A stretch of 64,000 nucleotides of DNA from Aselliscus stoliczkanus (lineage: Eukaryota > Chordata > Mammalia > Chiroptera > Hipposideridae): NCBI GenBank assembly GCA_033961575.1, contig CM066732.1, forward strand, positions 114,392,687 to 114,456,686, read 5' to 3'. This document shows, piece after piece, positions 43,517-55,219 of the stretch; the stretch's first letter is position 1; each line of letters begins with the position of its first letter. The notes beneath the pieces were generated by a model. The model made no database searches. It was given only the letters and a program-made list of their open reading frames with translations, and had not been told where the DNA came from. Position numbers and translations under genes: made by a program.

Positions 43517-44384
43517 AGTAGTCTCTGGCTGGAAAATAGCCCCTCAGATGAAAATCCATTAGCTAAGGTTTGAGAAGTAGAGGAGGAAATAGTTCCCATT
43601 GCCTCAAGGAGAAAAAGTGCCGCTAATTCTGAGTTTAATACCATTACACTAAAATAAGAGATGTCTATCAGTTTCAGTTTGACATATTAAAGGCAATGAG
43701 TAAGATTCGGGTCTCTTCTTTAAAGCCAAGAAAGGCACAATGAGAAAAGAAACAACTGTTAAGCCCACTACAAAGACACAAACAACAACAACAAAAACAT
43801 CCCCAAATCCATATTTTAGCACTGCTTTGTGAAACATTAATTAAAACCAACCCTCCTCTAGTAGCTTGCTCAGAAGTCAAATATACACACGCCCACAGGA
43901 TTCCCATGAACCTGGGCCAAATTCAATTATCAAGACAGCGTAGTGAAACACATAATTTTGTACATTTGGCTGCATAAAAGTCTGTGTCTAAAACAATGCT
44001 TTATAATTCTAAAACAGGAAAACTGTTACTCAAAAGATAACTGGATTTCATTTGCCCCTTTTCCTTTTATACCACTTGTTATAATCATAACTCATTTAAA
44101 CCAGTTACATAAAATTTTCACTCTTAAAGGCTAAAAGACAGTATCTGGTATTTACAAAATGCTTAGGGAAAATGTGACAATAAAATAGAAAATGAGAACA
44201 CTTCCTTTTAATGAATATTCCAAGAATAAAGTTATTAGCATATTATCTTCAGATTATTTTTTTCTTCCCAACTATCACATATACCTACCTTACCTTTCTA
44301 CTCTTCCATAACTAGCATTTACCTTGTCTCACCTTCTAATCTACTCAGGTCTCTACCAACCATTCTGTCTAACCAAATACCTTC

Positions 44385-44434
<50 letters not shown>

Positions 44435-45300
44435 AATATGCCAGACTGTACGTGTGCATAGACGTAAGTATCTTTAAGTATAACAATCCTTTATTAGTCT
44501 CATCATTAGGATATTATAGCTTGAATAGAATTTGCTAAATTGAAGTTTTAACCTTTAAACCCTAAAACTAAGTTTAAGATGTGCATACTTTATACTTACA
44601 TACAAGTCACTGTAAAAATAACGAATGGTCCTAGCCAAATCAATAAGAAATGAGATATAAATATTGGAAAGGAAGAGGAAAAACGGAAGAGATCCTAATT
44701 TTAGAGTATATACTCACACATGGACTCTTAGGCAGCCAAGCACATGAAATTATGTGAATTTAGCCTTTATGATGACTGAACAACCAGTGTTGTTCTTCTG
44801 CAAAGAATTACGTCCTTTAGTCCTAATGAAGTGTGTAATGCCAAATGTTACTATACTAAATGGTCCCAAACTACTAAGTTTTAAGACTATATTTTTTTCT
44901 TTCTCTTATACCAAAAGTCACTCCTTCTAGTTGTTGGTGTGTTCAGCTGTAGCAGCACCCTCCTTCCCCGGTTTGTAACCTGCCTCCTTTACTTTGCTGA
45001 GCTATAACCAAACCTGCTAGTAAAGTTAGGTGACTTGGTAAAGTCAGGTGACTATGTTCTTGGAAGCTTCAGAAGTAGACTCAAAAAAAGGTACAGTTTT
45101 AGGACTCAGATTTTTAGAATACAGATTTCCTAACCTACCCTCAAGTTCTCAGTTGTGTGCATATATGAAGTTTCTAGGGAAATAAAACTATAAGAGTTCC
45201 TATGGTAAAACTATAATTGGACAAAGAAAGGCCAGTTCATTTCATAATTAGGTCAAACAGAAGAGATGCAGGAGTAATGGGTCAAGATACATGATTTGAG
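43517..45300. other. Largely unannotated stretch
   Basis: Only the TA microsatellite at 44388-44431 stands out. No supportable coding frame. Confidence 0.5.
44388..44431. repeat. (TA)n microsatellite
   Basis: About 21 uninterrupted TA units; self-complementary and cruciform-prone. Confidence 0.95.
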
Positions 45301-45452
45301 GGCCGGCCCAGTGGCTCAGTTGGTTAAGAGCTCGCTCAAGAGTGCGAGCTGAGCTCTGAGCAACAGCTGTTCGAGGCCAGCCCGAGCTGAGTTGCCGTTG
45401 AGCCACCAACAGGTGGCAGGATGGCTCAGCTAAAAAAAAAAAAAAAAAAAAA
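45301..45452 (+). mobile_element. SINE-C with perfect 17-bp TSD
   Basis: TSD AAGATACATGATTTGAG at 45284-45300 and 45453-45469, and a pure A tail. Among the youngest-looking SINE-C copies in the window. Confidence 0.95.
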
Positions 45453-45469
45453 AAGATACATGATTTGAG

Positions 45470-46199
45470 TACGGAAAATGATCATTGTTCTATAATTCAT
45501 AAGAGATTGCCTTACATTTTAGCAAGGGCAGACTAGTTTCAAGATCAGTCCAAATAATGTCCTTTTTAATTTATGAATTGAAATAATTTAAAAACATTAA
45601 AGAAAAAAGGAAATACTATTTTACGTTTTATGTATTTGAATACAATATATCAAATTAATAAAAAAATAATTTCTAATTAGGAATCCATTGGGTACAACCC
45701 TAATACAAATAAATAGGAAGTCTATTATCAAAATGTCAAATATAAATGCCTCTAAAGCAATTTGCTCTTTGCCACTATTATTCTAGTTCTACCAGTAATT
45801 TTCTTAGTAAATCATCTTTTTCATTGATGTTTTTTTCCCGCCAACGGTGGAGATAATTCTTAGCAGCTACACCCAAACAACCTTCAGGACAACATAATTG
45901 TTGCACATAAAAATTCAAGGCAAACTCATCAGCAGACTCTACCAAATTTTATCCATATGACAATACGAACTAGAAAAAGCAGGTACTTTAATTTTTACTA
46001 CTATCTAACATTTCAGAAATTAATACAATCTGATGTGGCTCAAACTATACTTATTTACTTTTACACAAATTTTATTTAATTTTACTTTACTGTTACCAAA
46101 TGTATACAATATCCAAAGTCCACATAGCACTATGTTGCATTATACATATGTGAAGTAAATATTAAAGATGTTTTACAAAAATAAAATATTTTTCACCTA
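45470..46199. other. Unannotated stretch
   Basis: AT-rich; nothing recognised. Confidence 0.5.
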
Positions 46200-46790
46200 T
46201 AAAATAGGTAAAGATGAAAGAAAACTATGCCACCCAATGTTGACCAAATACACTCCCATCTTTGCTGAGGGGGACTGTACACCTCTCTGCAAGACTCCTT
46301 GGTAAAATGTTCATTTGTTGGACCTTAAAAAATAAATAGCAATGTTCACCTATTATACACTAAGGAAATATGTTTCCTGAAGAAATAGTCAAAATGTTTA
46401 TTTCATGATTTATAGCAGCAAATACCTGAAATAATCTAAAAACTAATGATAGAGATGCAGTTAAATAATTTATGTTATAAAGCCATTAAGTAACTATCAG
46501 ATGATACAGAATATTTTTTCAATGTTAAGTAAAAAAAGGATACTAAACTGTATAATTCAGATTTACTTATTTTAAAATCTATTTTATAAATAAATATATC
46601 TCATATAATTATAGAACAAACTGGAAAGAAAACATAACTACTGATAATGATAACTCTCTAGGAAGTATTACATGTGGTTTTATTTTGTTCTTTATAACTT
46701 TCCTGTATTATTCAAATTTTTCTACAATGCTCACATGAAATAATCATATAAATTATTTGAAAAAGAAATCAAACTAAATACCTTGTCCAT
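46200..46790 (+). mobile_element. Old L1 3' end (tentative)
   Basis: GCAGCAAATACCTGAAATAA, ATAATTTATGTTATAAAGCC, ATTTTTTCAATGTTAAGTAA and TTCAAATTTTTCTACAATGC follow the pattern of an old L1 terminus (isolated element, ATTAAATAAATTATG, TTAAGTGAAAAAAGC). Highly diverged. Confidence 0.45.
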
Positions 46791-46874
46791 GACCTCAAAA
46801 TGGTGACAAAATACTGAGATGCTGCTAAGAAAAAAAGTGTTTTTAAATAGAAAAATAATAAATAGTACATAGTG

Positions 46875-46986
46875 GGGCCAGCCGAATGGCGCAGTGGTTA
46901 CGAGCTGGCTTGGGATGCCAGCGGCCCCGGTCCGGATCCCACATATGAGGGCCAGTGACACTGCCCTCTAAATAAATAAATAAATA
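46875..46986 (+). mobile_element. SINE-B
   Basis: TSD AATAAATAGTACATAGTG at 46857-46874 and 46987-47004, perfect 18 bp. (AAAT)n tail. Confidence 0.94.
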
Positions 46987-47004
46987 AATAAATAGTACAT
47001 AGTG

Positions 47005-48000
47005 TATCTTGATAAACAGAATTGAAAATACATATATGTTAGCATAAAGCAATAGAATTTAAATAAATACACACCAAACTGTCAAATTTCTAAATGGATA
47101 TAAATTTACAAGCACTTACACTTTCTTAAAAATTTACAAAACATTGCAACTTTTTATAACTGTTTTACTCTGTAACCAGCTTACAGTAACAGAAAGTCTT
47201 ATTAATACTGTTTAAATAAAAAATGACATTTGCAAGGAAATATTAACACAAGAGTTTAATAAAACTGGCCACCACAAAACAAGTAGTTACTGGTTACAAG
47301 TACATATTATATCAAAGTTAATAATACTTTATCTTTTACAACTTACTATAACATTGCAATTAAATTACATTGGACTCAGAACGTTATAAAACTAGCAATC
47401 ATATGTATGCTAACGTCATATCTACTCTAACCCTTGAGAAATACAGTTCCACAGTCACCTGTTTCCAGTAGAGGTATTATATTATTTTAAAACTCAAACT
47501 TTTGTGCACAGCATACATTACGTCTTATTGGGCACATCAGAGACTATTCATTCTGAAGTCAAACAAAGGTCTGAACACTCTGGTAACTCTACTCAAAGAC
47601 AAAATTAAATTCTCATAATCCTGTAGTTGGTCACCCTGGACACAGGATTTTATAACAATGTGGAAAATCAATATAATTTTTACATAAAAATTAAGTGGAC
47701 CCAGTATTTACCTCCCCGAAATAAAATAAAAAATTAGTGATTCTGAATAGCCAACTCAACACCTTAATATATTTTAGTACCAGCGGAAAACCAATGCAAG
47801 AAAGCAAAGGCACACACACTTGTAGACAGAGAATTTTCTCATACAGAGGAACAGAATGCAAGAACTGAACCAAGGGCTAAAATTTCTGAATTCTAATTGT
47901 ACATAAACCAATGACCCAAGTTAATAATTCTTATCTCAACTTTCTCAGCCATAAATGGAGGCATTCAAAAATAAGTCATAAAATGTTTCAAAAAAGAATT
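47005..48000. other. Unannotated stretch
   Basis: About 1 kb with no recognised repeat and no credible reading frame. Confidence 0.5.
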
Positions 48001-48015
48001 AAAACAAAATTTTTT

Positions 48016-48465
48016 TTTTTTTTTTTTTTTTTAAGATTTTATTGGGGAATTGGTGGAGGGGAACAGCGTTGGGGAATCGGGGAAGGGGAACAGACAAGTT
48101 GCTGTCTTTTTGTTCTTCAGTTTAGTTGCGGAGGATGTTGCTTCACTGTTGGTATCGTCATTGCGCTCTTCCCGGATGAGGCAGATCGGTCGCTGGCCTC
48201 TGGATGTCGCTCACCGCGGCTATTGGCAGCTCACACTTGGCTGCCAGCCGCTCACGCTGGCTGCGGGCCACTCACTATAGCCTATGGCAGCCCACTGCAG
48301 CAGGGGCTGCAGCCCACACCATCACCGGGGCTCGCACAGCCCAGCTCCAGGTGGAGCTGTTGTTAGCTGTAGAGGGCAGTGTCACTGGCCCTCATGTGGG
48401 ATCCGAACCGGGGCCGCTGGCATCCCAAAACCAGCGCTTAACCAATGCGCCACTCGGCCGGCCCT
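48016..48465 (-). mobile_element. SINE-A, young subfamily, antisense
   Basis: Carries the young subfamily marks (7-base deletion, CATGAGGGCC, CCACCAATTCCCC) and a duplicated internal module. TSD AAAACAAAATTTTTT and AAAACACAATTTTTA. The antisense frames of 151, 76 and 87 codons here are repeat artefacts. Confidence 0.94.
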
Positions 48466-48615
48466 AAAACACAATTTTTAATCAAAGAAAAAGAATCCAA
48501 TGTCCTAATCTGGTCTAAATAAAGACAAATCCCAATGGCCCTGAAATCAGTATTGGTAAGTGTGACAACTTAAAAAGATTTAAAGTATGTTTAGTAACTG
48601 GAAGGTGGTATTTTA

Positions 48616-48754
48616 TTTTATTTTATTTTAATTATTATTATTATTATTATTATTTTTCAGAGGGCAGGGTCACTGGCCCTCATCTGTGGGATCTGAACCG
48701 GGGCCGCTGGCGTCCCAAGCCAGCTCTTAACTACCACGCAACTCGGCTGGCCCA
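48616..48754 (-). mobile_element. SINE-B, antisense
   Basis: Tail is (TTTTA)n(TTA)n. TSD GAAGGTGGTATTTTA and GGAGGTGGTATTTTA (48601-48615 and 48756-48770). Confidence 0.92.
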
Positions 48755-48914
48755 GGGAGGTGGTATTTTAATACCAAGGATGTAAACCTTAGTTTAATTA
48801 TAGCTGAGTGCATAAAGAGGTTTATGCTGTCAGTATTGTCCTAATAAGGATACAGCACAGACTTGCCTACAAAATGATTAAAAGTGTGCAGTTCAAGTAA
48901 AAACGATAATGGCT

Positions 48915-49340
48915 GGGCCGGCCGAGTGGCGCATTGGTTAAGAGCTGGTTTTGGGATGCTAGCGGCCCCGGTTCGGATCCAACATGAGGGCCAGTGACAC
49001 TGCCCTCCACAGCTAACAGCAGCTCCACCTGGAGCTGGGCTGTGCGAGCCCTGGTGACGGTGTAGGCTGCGGCCCCTGCTGCAGTGGGCTGCCATAGGCT
49101 ACAGTGAGTGGCCAGCAGCCAGCGTGAGCTGCTAATAGCCGTGGTGAACGACATCCAGAGGCCGGCAACCGATCTGCCTCATCCGGGAAGAGCGCAATGA
49201 CGATTCCAACATGGGCCAGTGAAGCAATGCCCTCGGCAACTAGACTGAAGAACAGAAGGACAGCAGCTTGTCTGTTCCCCTTCCTCTGTTCCCCAATGCT
49301 GTTCCCCTCCCCCAATTCCCCAATAAAAATCTTTAAAAAA
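48915..49340 (+). mobile_element. SINE-A
   Basis: TSD AAACGATAATGGCT (48901-48914) and AAAAGATAATGGCT (49341-49354). The body keeps AACATGGGCCAGTGAAG, so it belongs to the parent rather than the deleted subfamily. Confidence 0.93.
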
Positions 49341-49354
49341 AAAAGATAATGGCT

Positions 49355-50389
49355 AACTATATATATCTTATATTAAATATACAGTAAAAATGTGACTATA
49401 CTTCATGAAATATAATTTGTGTTTAATCATTCTCAAATATATCTATAGTAAATACTTAGCTCCTAAGTTAATCTATTAAATACATAGCTCCTTATTTCCT
49501 TCATTCAACAATCATCTTGGTTATATGTCTGCTTTTTGGGTCTTAGTATTTTTATCTTTTATTATCTGAAAACACAATATTACTGACATTCTTCACTTGG
49601 TAAGTTAAAAATAAGATGTTAAAATTAACATCTAGTTAAAACTAAATAGAATTTTGTTCCCAATTTTTAAAACTTATTCCACTATGTCAGTTTAATAATA
49701 AGAAAAATGATGAAACCAGTTAACAGCAAGATTTGAGAATTACCAATTGAAAAAAGATTATGGGGGGAAAAAAATGGAGCTATGCTTCAATTTCTGGAAA
49801 TATGACAGGTTACTTAACCTACCTACTAAAAACTAAAAATGCTGAATTAAAAGCAACTCAGGTATTTTTCAGCTTAAAAATTTTTATTTTGTTTTTTCTT
49901 TTCTCCATTTTTCTCTTCAGTATTTTCATATTTACCTTTAAATCCATAAGCATTTTAATAATTGTTTTTGAGTCCTCGTGTACGAATTCTATCATCTCAG
50001 CATTTCTAGTTCTATTTCTATTGACTAATTTTTCTCCTAGTTATGGATGAAACTTTCCTACTTATTTGCATGTCAAATTAACACAAAATTTAGGAGAGTG
50101 GTTCCTTCTAAATCAGAAAAGGGGGCACATAGAGCCTTCTACTGGTAATGATCTGGTTCTTGAGTGATGGGTACACAGTGTTTAGTTTTCATCTTTAAAA
50201 TATACATGACTATAAGTATGCTGTCATTCTTGAAAAAATATTGTAAAAATTAAGTTTGAATTGAAAAGATTCAGTAGGAAAACAACAAAAAAAAGGTCTC
50301 CAGCTCCTCCACAAAAACAAGTAAACTGGCAAAAAAATGGTCAGAATCAACTTCTGAACAACTCTGAAATCTAATAAAAAACTTATAAC
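49355..50389. other. Mostly unannotated, with possible old L1 pieces
   Basis: 49890-50060 (GAATTCTATCATCTCAGCAT, TTTTTCTCCTAGTTATGGAT) and 50105-50235 (TGGTTCTTGAGTGATGGGTA) resemble old LINE fragments. Neither can be named firmly. Confidence 0.4.
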
Positions 50390-50514
50390 GGGCCTGCTGA
50401 ATGGCGCGGTGGTTAAGCACTGGCTTGGGAAGCCAGCGGCCCCGGTTTGGTCCCACATATGAGGGCCAATGACACAGCCCTGAGAGAAAAAAAAAAAAAG
50501 TTGCAAAAAAAAAA
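50390..50514 (+). mobile_element. SINE-B
   Basis: TSD AAAAAACTTATAAC (50376-50389) and AAAAAACTTATACC (50515-50528). Confidence 0.92.
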
Positions 50515-50528
50515 AAAAAAACTTATAC

Positions 50529-51284
50529 CAACCAAGGGAAGACTTAGCAAACAAAGAAGCATTACAATAGATGAGTGCTATGGAGTTTTTAATTCACTGC
50601 CTACCAGCTTCCACTCCCCAATTCAGCAGAAGCAGTGAGGATGCCAGCTATGCTCCTGGTACAGGCTGACAGTGCCAAAGATGCAATATAAACTTTAGTC
50701 TCAAAGAATTGTGGTTGAAAGTTATGACGTGAGTGACAGCTTCCTCGGGACTGGCACAAAGATTTAGCTTTCATTTTGCCTAACTTTGAGCATTCTCAGG
50801 GCAAGCAGTCTGGAGCAAGGGAAAACAGTAGGATAAGACATAGAACTAAAAAAGCCTTTAGGAAGGGAAAAGGTGAGAAAGAAGGTATATGGGGAGAAAT
50901 GGGCTTGGTAAATTCTCATATATAACAAGGAACCTAGAAGGACACATACATGCCTAGAAAAGTTCTAAGAAAACCTTAGGCTTTCACCTCTAGCTGACCT
51001 TCATGCTCCACACAAACTGGAAGTGACAGCTAATGCAGCACTGTAAATGGCCTGGCTAAGCAATGAAAGAATACTCAAACACAGAACCATTCAGCCAAAA
51101 GTAGGATAGTATTTGGTTTTTTTCTTCATTTTTTTTCTTTTCTGGACTCCAGGTGTTCAAAGAAACTGGGTCAAACACTAGTTGACTATTAAGCTAATGG
51201 AACCCAGACTTCAATGACTACACATGACAAAGAATATACACTTTACAAAAATAATTTATAAAAGACACTAAACAACCAACCATA
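50529..51284. other. Unannotated stretch
   Basis: No gene or repeat recognised. Confidence 0.5.
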
Positions 51285-51764
51285 AGAGCCGGCTGAGTGG
51301 AGCGTTGGTTAAGAGCTGGCTTGGGACGCCAGCAGCCCCAGTTCAGATCCCAATATGAGGCCCAGTGACACTGCCCTCTACAGCTAAAATGGTGAACAAT
51401 AGCTCCACCTGAAGCTGGGCTGCTGTGAGTCCCCGGGATGGCACAGCGGCAGCCCCTGCTGCAGTGGGCTGCCATGGGCTACAGTGAGTGGCCGGCAGCC
51501 AGCGTGAGCAGGCAGCAGCCGGTGTGAGCTGCCAAGATCCGCTGTGAGCGGCAGTCCAGAGGCCGGCAACCAATCTGCCTCACCAGGGAAGAGCGCAATG
51601 ATGATACCAACATAGGCCAGTGAAGCAATGTCCTCCGCAACGACACTGACGAACAAAAAGACAGCAACTTGTCTGTTCCCCTTCCCCAAATCCCCAACTC
51701 TGTTCCCCTCCCCATTTTCCCCAATAAAATCTTTGGGGGGAAAACAAACAAACAAACAAATAAA
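51285..51764 (+). mobile_element. SINE-A
   Basis: Starts AGAGCCGGCTGAGTGGAGCG; ends AATAAAATCTTTGGGGGGAA and (CAAA)n. TSD near AAACAACCAAC and AAACAACCACA. Confidence 0.9.
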
Positions 51765-51769
51765 AAAAC

Positions 51770-52080
51770 AACCACAAAAGAAACAACAACCTACAACAAA
51801 CTAACAAAAAACCCTATGGTGGGGATGGAAATCTGATGTCTAGAATTGACACACAGAAACATTTAAAACATCTGATTTTCACCAAAAAATTGAGGACTGC
51901 AAACAAACAAGGAAGTATGGCCCATTCACAGGAAAAAAATGAAATTAATATAGAAAACTGTGCATGAAGCTCAGGCAAAGGAAACCAAGAAAACAGTATC
52001 TAACCAAGTAGAGAATATCAAAGAAATAGGAATTACAAAAAGGAATCAAACTGAAATTTTGGAGCAAAAAATAATTTTTT
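51770..52080. other. Unannotated stretch
   Basis: A-rich, no recognised feature. Confidence 0.5.
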
Positions 52081-52096
52081 AAAAATGAACTAAATG

Positions 52097-52538
52097 GGGG
52101 CCGGCCGAGTGGCGCATTGGTTAAGCGCTGGTTTTGGGATGCCAGCGGCCCCGGTTCGGATCCCACATGAGGGCCAGTGACACTGCCCTCTACAGCTAAC
52201 AACAGCTCCACCTGGAGCTGGGCTGCATGAGCCCCGGTGATGGTGTGGGCTGCAGCCCCTGCTGCAGTGGGCTGCCATAGGCTACAGTGAGTGGCCTGCA
52301 GCCAGCGTGAGCGGCTGGCAGCCAAGCGTGAGCTGCCAATAGCCGCGATGAGCGACATCCAGAGGCCAGCGACCGATCTGCCTCATCCGGGAAGAGCGCA
52401 ATGACGATACCAACAGTGAAGCAACATCCTCCGCAACTAAACTGAAGAACAAGAAGACAGCAACTTGTCTGTTCCCCTTCCCCGATTCCCCAACGCTGTT
52501 CCCCTCCACCAATTCCCCAATAAAATCTTTAAAAAAAA
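52097..52538 (+). mobile_element. SINE-A, young subfamily, perfect 16-bp TSD
   Basis: TSD AAAAATGAACTAAATG at 52081-52096 and 52539-52554. RNA polymerase III boxes are visible: A box TGGCGCATTGG (52110-52120) and B box GGTTCGGATCC (52153-52163). Tail CAATAAAATCTTTAAAA. It has the 7-base deletion and a duplicated internal 20-bp module. Probably the best-preserved SINE-A here. Confidence 0.95.
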
Positions 52539-52761
52539 AAAAATGAACTAAATGAATTCAACAACAAATTTGACTAGGAAAAAGAATCAACACACCTGAA
52601 GATAGGTCAGCTAAGATTATCCAGCCTGAAAAACAGGAAAAGAATGAAGAAAAATGAACAGAGCCCAAGAAACCTGTGGGACATCACTCAGTGCACCACC
52701 ATAATGTATACATGGGAGGTGCAGAGGGAAAGGAGAGAGAGGGGTAGAAAGAATACCTGAA

Positions 52762-52870
52762 ATAGGATGGCTCAACTAAAAAAAAAAAAAAAAAAATTCC
52801 ATTTACAACAGCATCAAAAACACTTAAAAATAAATTAAACCAAAGATGTAAAAAAAAAAAAAAAAAAAAA
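52762..52870 (+). mobile_element. Chimeric insertion: SINE-C tail plus L1 ORF2 scrap
   Basis: AGGATGGCTCAACT and an A run are the last bases of SINE-C. They are followed by ATTCCATTTACAACAGCATC ... AAATTAAACCAAAGATGT, which matches an L1 ORF2 segment, then a second A run. Flanks GAATACCTGAAAT (before) and GAATGCCTGAAAT (after) look like one TSD around the whole. Confidence 0.65.
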
Positions 52871-52949
52871 AAAGAATGCCTGAAATGACTATAAACTGCC
52901 CAAATTTTATAAAAAAGACATGAATCTACACATTCAAACACTTACATAT

Positions 52950-53249
52950 CCAAGCACTTCAGCTAACCCCAAGCTGCATGAATTTAAAGGGATCAACACC
53001 AAAATACGTTATAATCAAATTGTTAAAACACAAAGAATTTTGAAAGCAGCAAGAGAAAATCAACTCATCACCGATAAGGAGTCGTCCATATGTTTAACAG
53101 CCAATTTCTCATCAGAAATCATGAAGGCCAGAAAGCAGTGGGATGACATATTTCAAGTGCTGAAAAAACTAGTCAAACCAAGAATGCTATATGCAGCAAA
53201 ATCCTCTTCAAAAATGAAAGAAAAATTAGGACAGGTAAATAAAAGCTGA
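52950..53249 (+). pseudogene. Old L1/HAL1 ORF1 C-terminal relic
   Basis: A 109-codon frame (52920-53249) contains KTQRILKAARENQLITD, ICLTANFSSEIMKARKQWDD, IFQVL and PRMLYAAKSS. These match in order the C-terminal domain of L1 ORF1 (K.RILKAARE, R.TADFS.E...ARRQW, PR.LYPAK). It is more diverged than the ORF1 copies at 264 and 14769. The N-terminus is missing. Confidence 0.75.
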
Positions 53250-53666
53250 GGGTGTTCATCATTAGTAGACTTGCTCTGTAAGAAATCTTTGGGCTGAAAT
53301 GAAAGGACACTAGATGACAACTAAAAGTCATAAAAAGAAATAAAGAACAGGAGTAAAGAGAGCTACATGGTACATATACAAGCCATTACTGCATTACTGG
53401 TTTGTCACTCTTTGATTTATATGATTTAAAAAAAAATGCATAAAATAATATATGTTTATAACTAAACATCTATGTTAATGGGAACAGAATGTATAAATAC
53501 ATGAATATATAATTTCTGACAATAACAATATAAGGGTGGGGCAGAGCTGTGTAGGAGCACAGTTCTGTGTACTACTGAAACTAAGCTAGTGTGAATTCAA
53601 ACTTGACTGTCATAAGGTTGAGATGTTAACTGTAATCCCCAGAGGAAAACTAAGAAGAAGAAAAAA

Positions 53667-53668
<2 letters not shown>

Positions 53669-53703
<35 letters not shown>

Positions 53704-53712
53704 TATACACAC
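53669..53712. repeat. (CA)n microsatellite
   Basis: ATACACACACACACACACAC and flanking imperfect repeats in the L1 spacer. Confidence 0.95.
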
Positions 53713-53926
53713 ACAGAAAAATAAGAAGAGAATAAAACAGTACACTAGACAAAATCAACTGATCACAAAAGAAGGCAGTGATGGAGGGATCAAAAAAAGA
53801 TAAGACACATAGCAAGCAAATAGTTAAATGGCAAAAGTCCTTCCTTATAAATTACATTATATTCCCATTAACACAGATGTTCACATATAAATGGATTAAA
53901 TTCTCTAATTAAAAGGTAGAGATTGG

Positions 53927-54058
53927 GGGGCTGGCCAAGTGGCGTGGTGGTTGAGCGCTGGCTTGGGAGGCCGGCGGCCCCAGTTTGGTCCCACATATGA
54001 GGGCCAGTGACACTGCCCTCAAAAAAAAAAAATTAATTAATTAAAAAAAATAAATAAA
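53927..54058 (+). mobile_element. SINE-B in old L1
   Basis: TSD TAAAAGGTAGAGATTGG and TAAAAGGTAGAAATTGG (ending 53926 and 54075). Tail (TTAA)n(TAAA)n. Confidence 0.92.
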
Positions 54059-54424
54059 TAAAAGGTAGAAATTGGTATAACGGATTAGCAACAATTGAAC
54101 CAAGTGATGTCTACAAAATATTCAATTTTTATCCAAAGACACAATAGCTTAAAGTAAAAGGAAGAAAAACAGTCCATGCAAAGAGTAACCAAAAGAGGAA
54201 TAGGACACCTATACTAATTTCAGACAAAATAGATAAAAATTGTTATGAGACATACTATTACAAATAAGAGTCAATTCATCAAGAAGACATAGCAGTTATA
54301 AACATACATATTAAAAAGAATTTAAAAATATATAAAGTAAAACATAGAATTGAAGAGAGAAATTGACAGTTCTACAATAACAGTTGGAGATATCAACACT
54401 TCACCTTCAATGATGGATAGAACA

Positions 54425-54833
54425 GGGCTGGCCGAGTGGCGCATTGGTTAAGAGCTGGCTTGGAATGCCAACAGCCCCGGTTCGGATCCCACATATGAGG
54501 GCCAGTGATACTGCCCTCTACAGCTAACAACAGCTCCACCTGGAGCTGGGCTGTGAGCCCCAGCGATGGTGTAGGCTGCAGCCCCTGCTGCAGTGGGCTG
54601 CCATAGGCTACAGTGAGTGGCCAGCAGCCAACGTGAGCGGCCGGCTGCCAATAGCCACAGTGAGGGACCATCCAGAGGCCAGCGCCCGATCTGCCTCATT
54701 CGGGAAGAGCGCAATGATGATACCAACATGGGCCAGTGAAGCAACGTCCTCTGCAACTAGACTGAAGAACAAAAAGACAGCAACTTGTCTGTTCCCCTCC
54801 CCCAATCAAATCTTTAAAACAAATAAATAAATA
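54425..54833 (+). mobile_element. SINE-A in old L1
   Basis: TSD AATGATGGATAGAACA (54409-54424) and AATAATGGATAGAACA (54834-54849). The 3' end is shortened: the AATTCCCCAACGCTGTTCC block is absent. Confidence 0.93.
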
Positions 54834-55219
54834 AATAATGGATAGAACAACCAGACAACATCAATAAGGAAGAGTATTTGTAAAACATTATAAACCAAGT
54901 AAACCTTACAGACATATGCAAAACAGCCCACTAAATAAACAGCAAGATATATATTTTTCTCAAGTGTACATGGAACATTCTCCAGTAGAGATAATATGTC
55001 TTGTTAGGCCACAAGGCAAGTCTCAATAAATTTAAAAAGACTGAAAAGAGGAAGGAATTGGGAATCCTGTTATAACGTACCTGCACAAACCATGAAGCAG
55101 TATAGTGTTATTTGGAAGTAGACTTAGATTAGTTGTAAATATATAAAGGAAACCATAAGGCAACTAAGGAAATTTTTTAATTCATGTGCAATTGCAAGGG
55201 ACAATAAATGGCCAAACTA

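Larger units (their letters stand above)
53700..55075 (+). pseudogene. Old L1 ORF2 endonuclease-domain relic
   Basis: Conserved-order landmarks of the APE-like endonuclease are recognisable only at the nucleotide level. They lie on either side of the SINEs at 53927 and 54425. There is no long frame. Confidence 0.7.
52900..55217 (+). mobile_element. Old L1 LINE: ORF1 end, spacer, ORF2 endonuclease
   Basis: Carries the ORF1 C-terminal region (52920-53249), a spacer with a CA microsatellite, then the ORF2 endonuclease region. Landmarks: AATGGATTAAATTCTCTAAT, AGTAACCAAAAGAGGAATAG, TCAATTCATCAAGAAGACAT, TCTCAAGTGTACATGGAACA, GCCACAAGGCAAGTCTCAAT. Two SINEs split it and a mariner follows. Probably continuous with 55862-57160. 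Confidence 0.8.

Noticed and set aside
52110..52163. Possible true tRNA gene (A and B boxes present)
   Set aside because: The boxes belong to a SINE head. There is no intact acceptor stem, and the element has a SINE body, tail and TSD.
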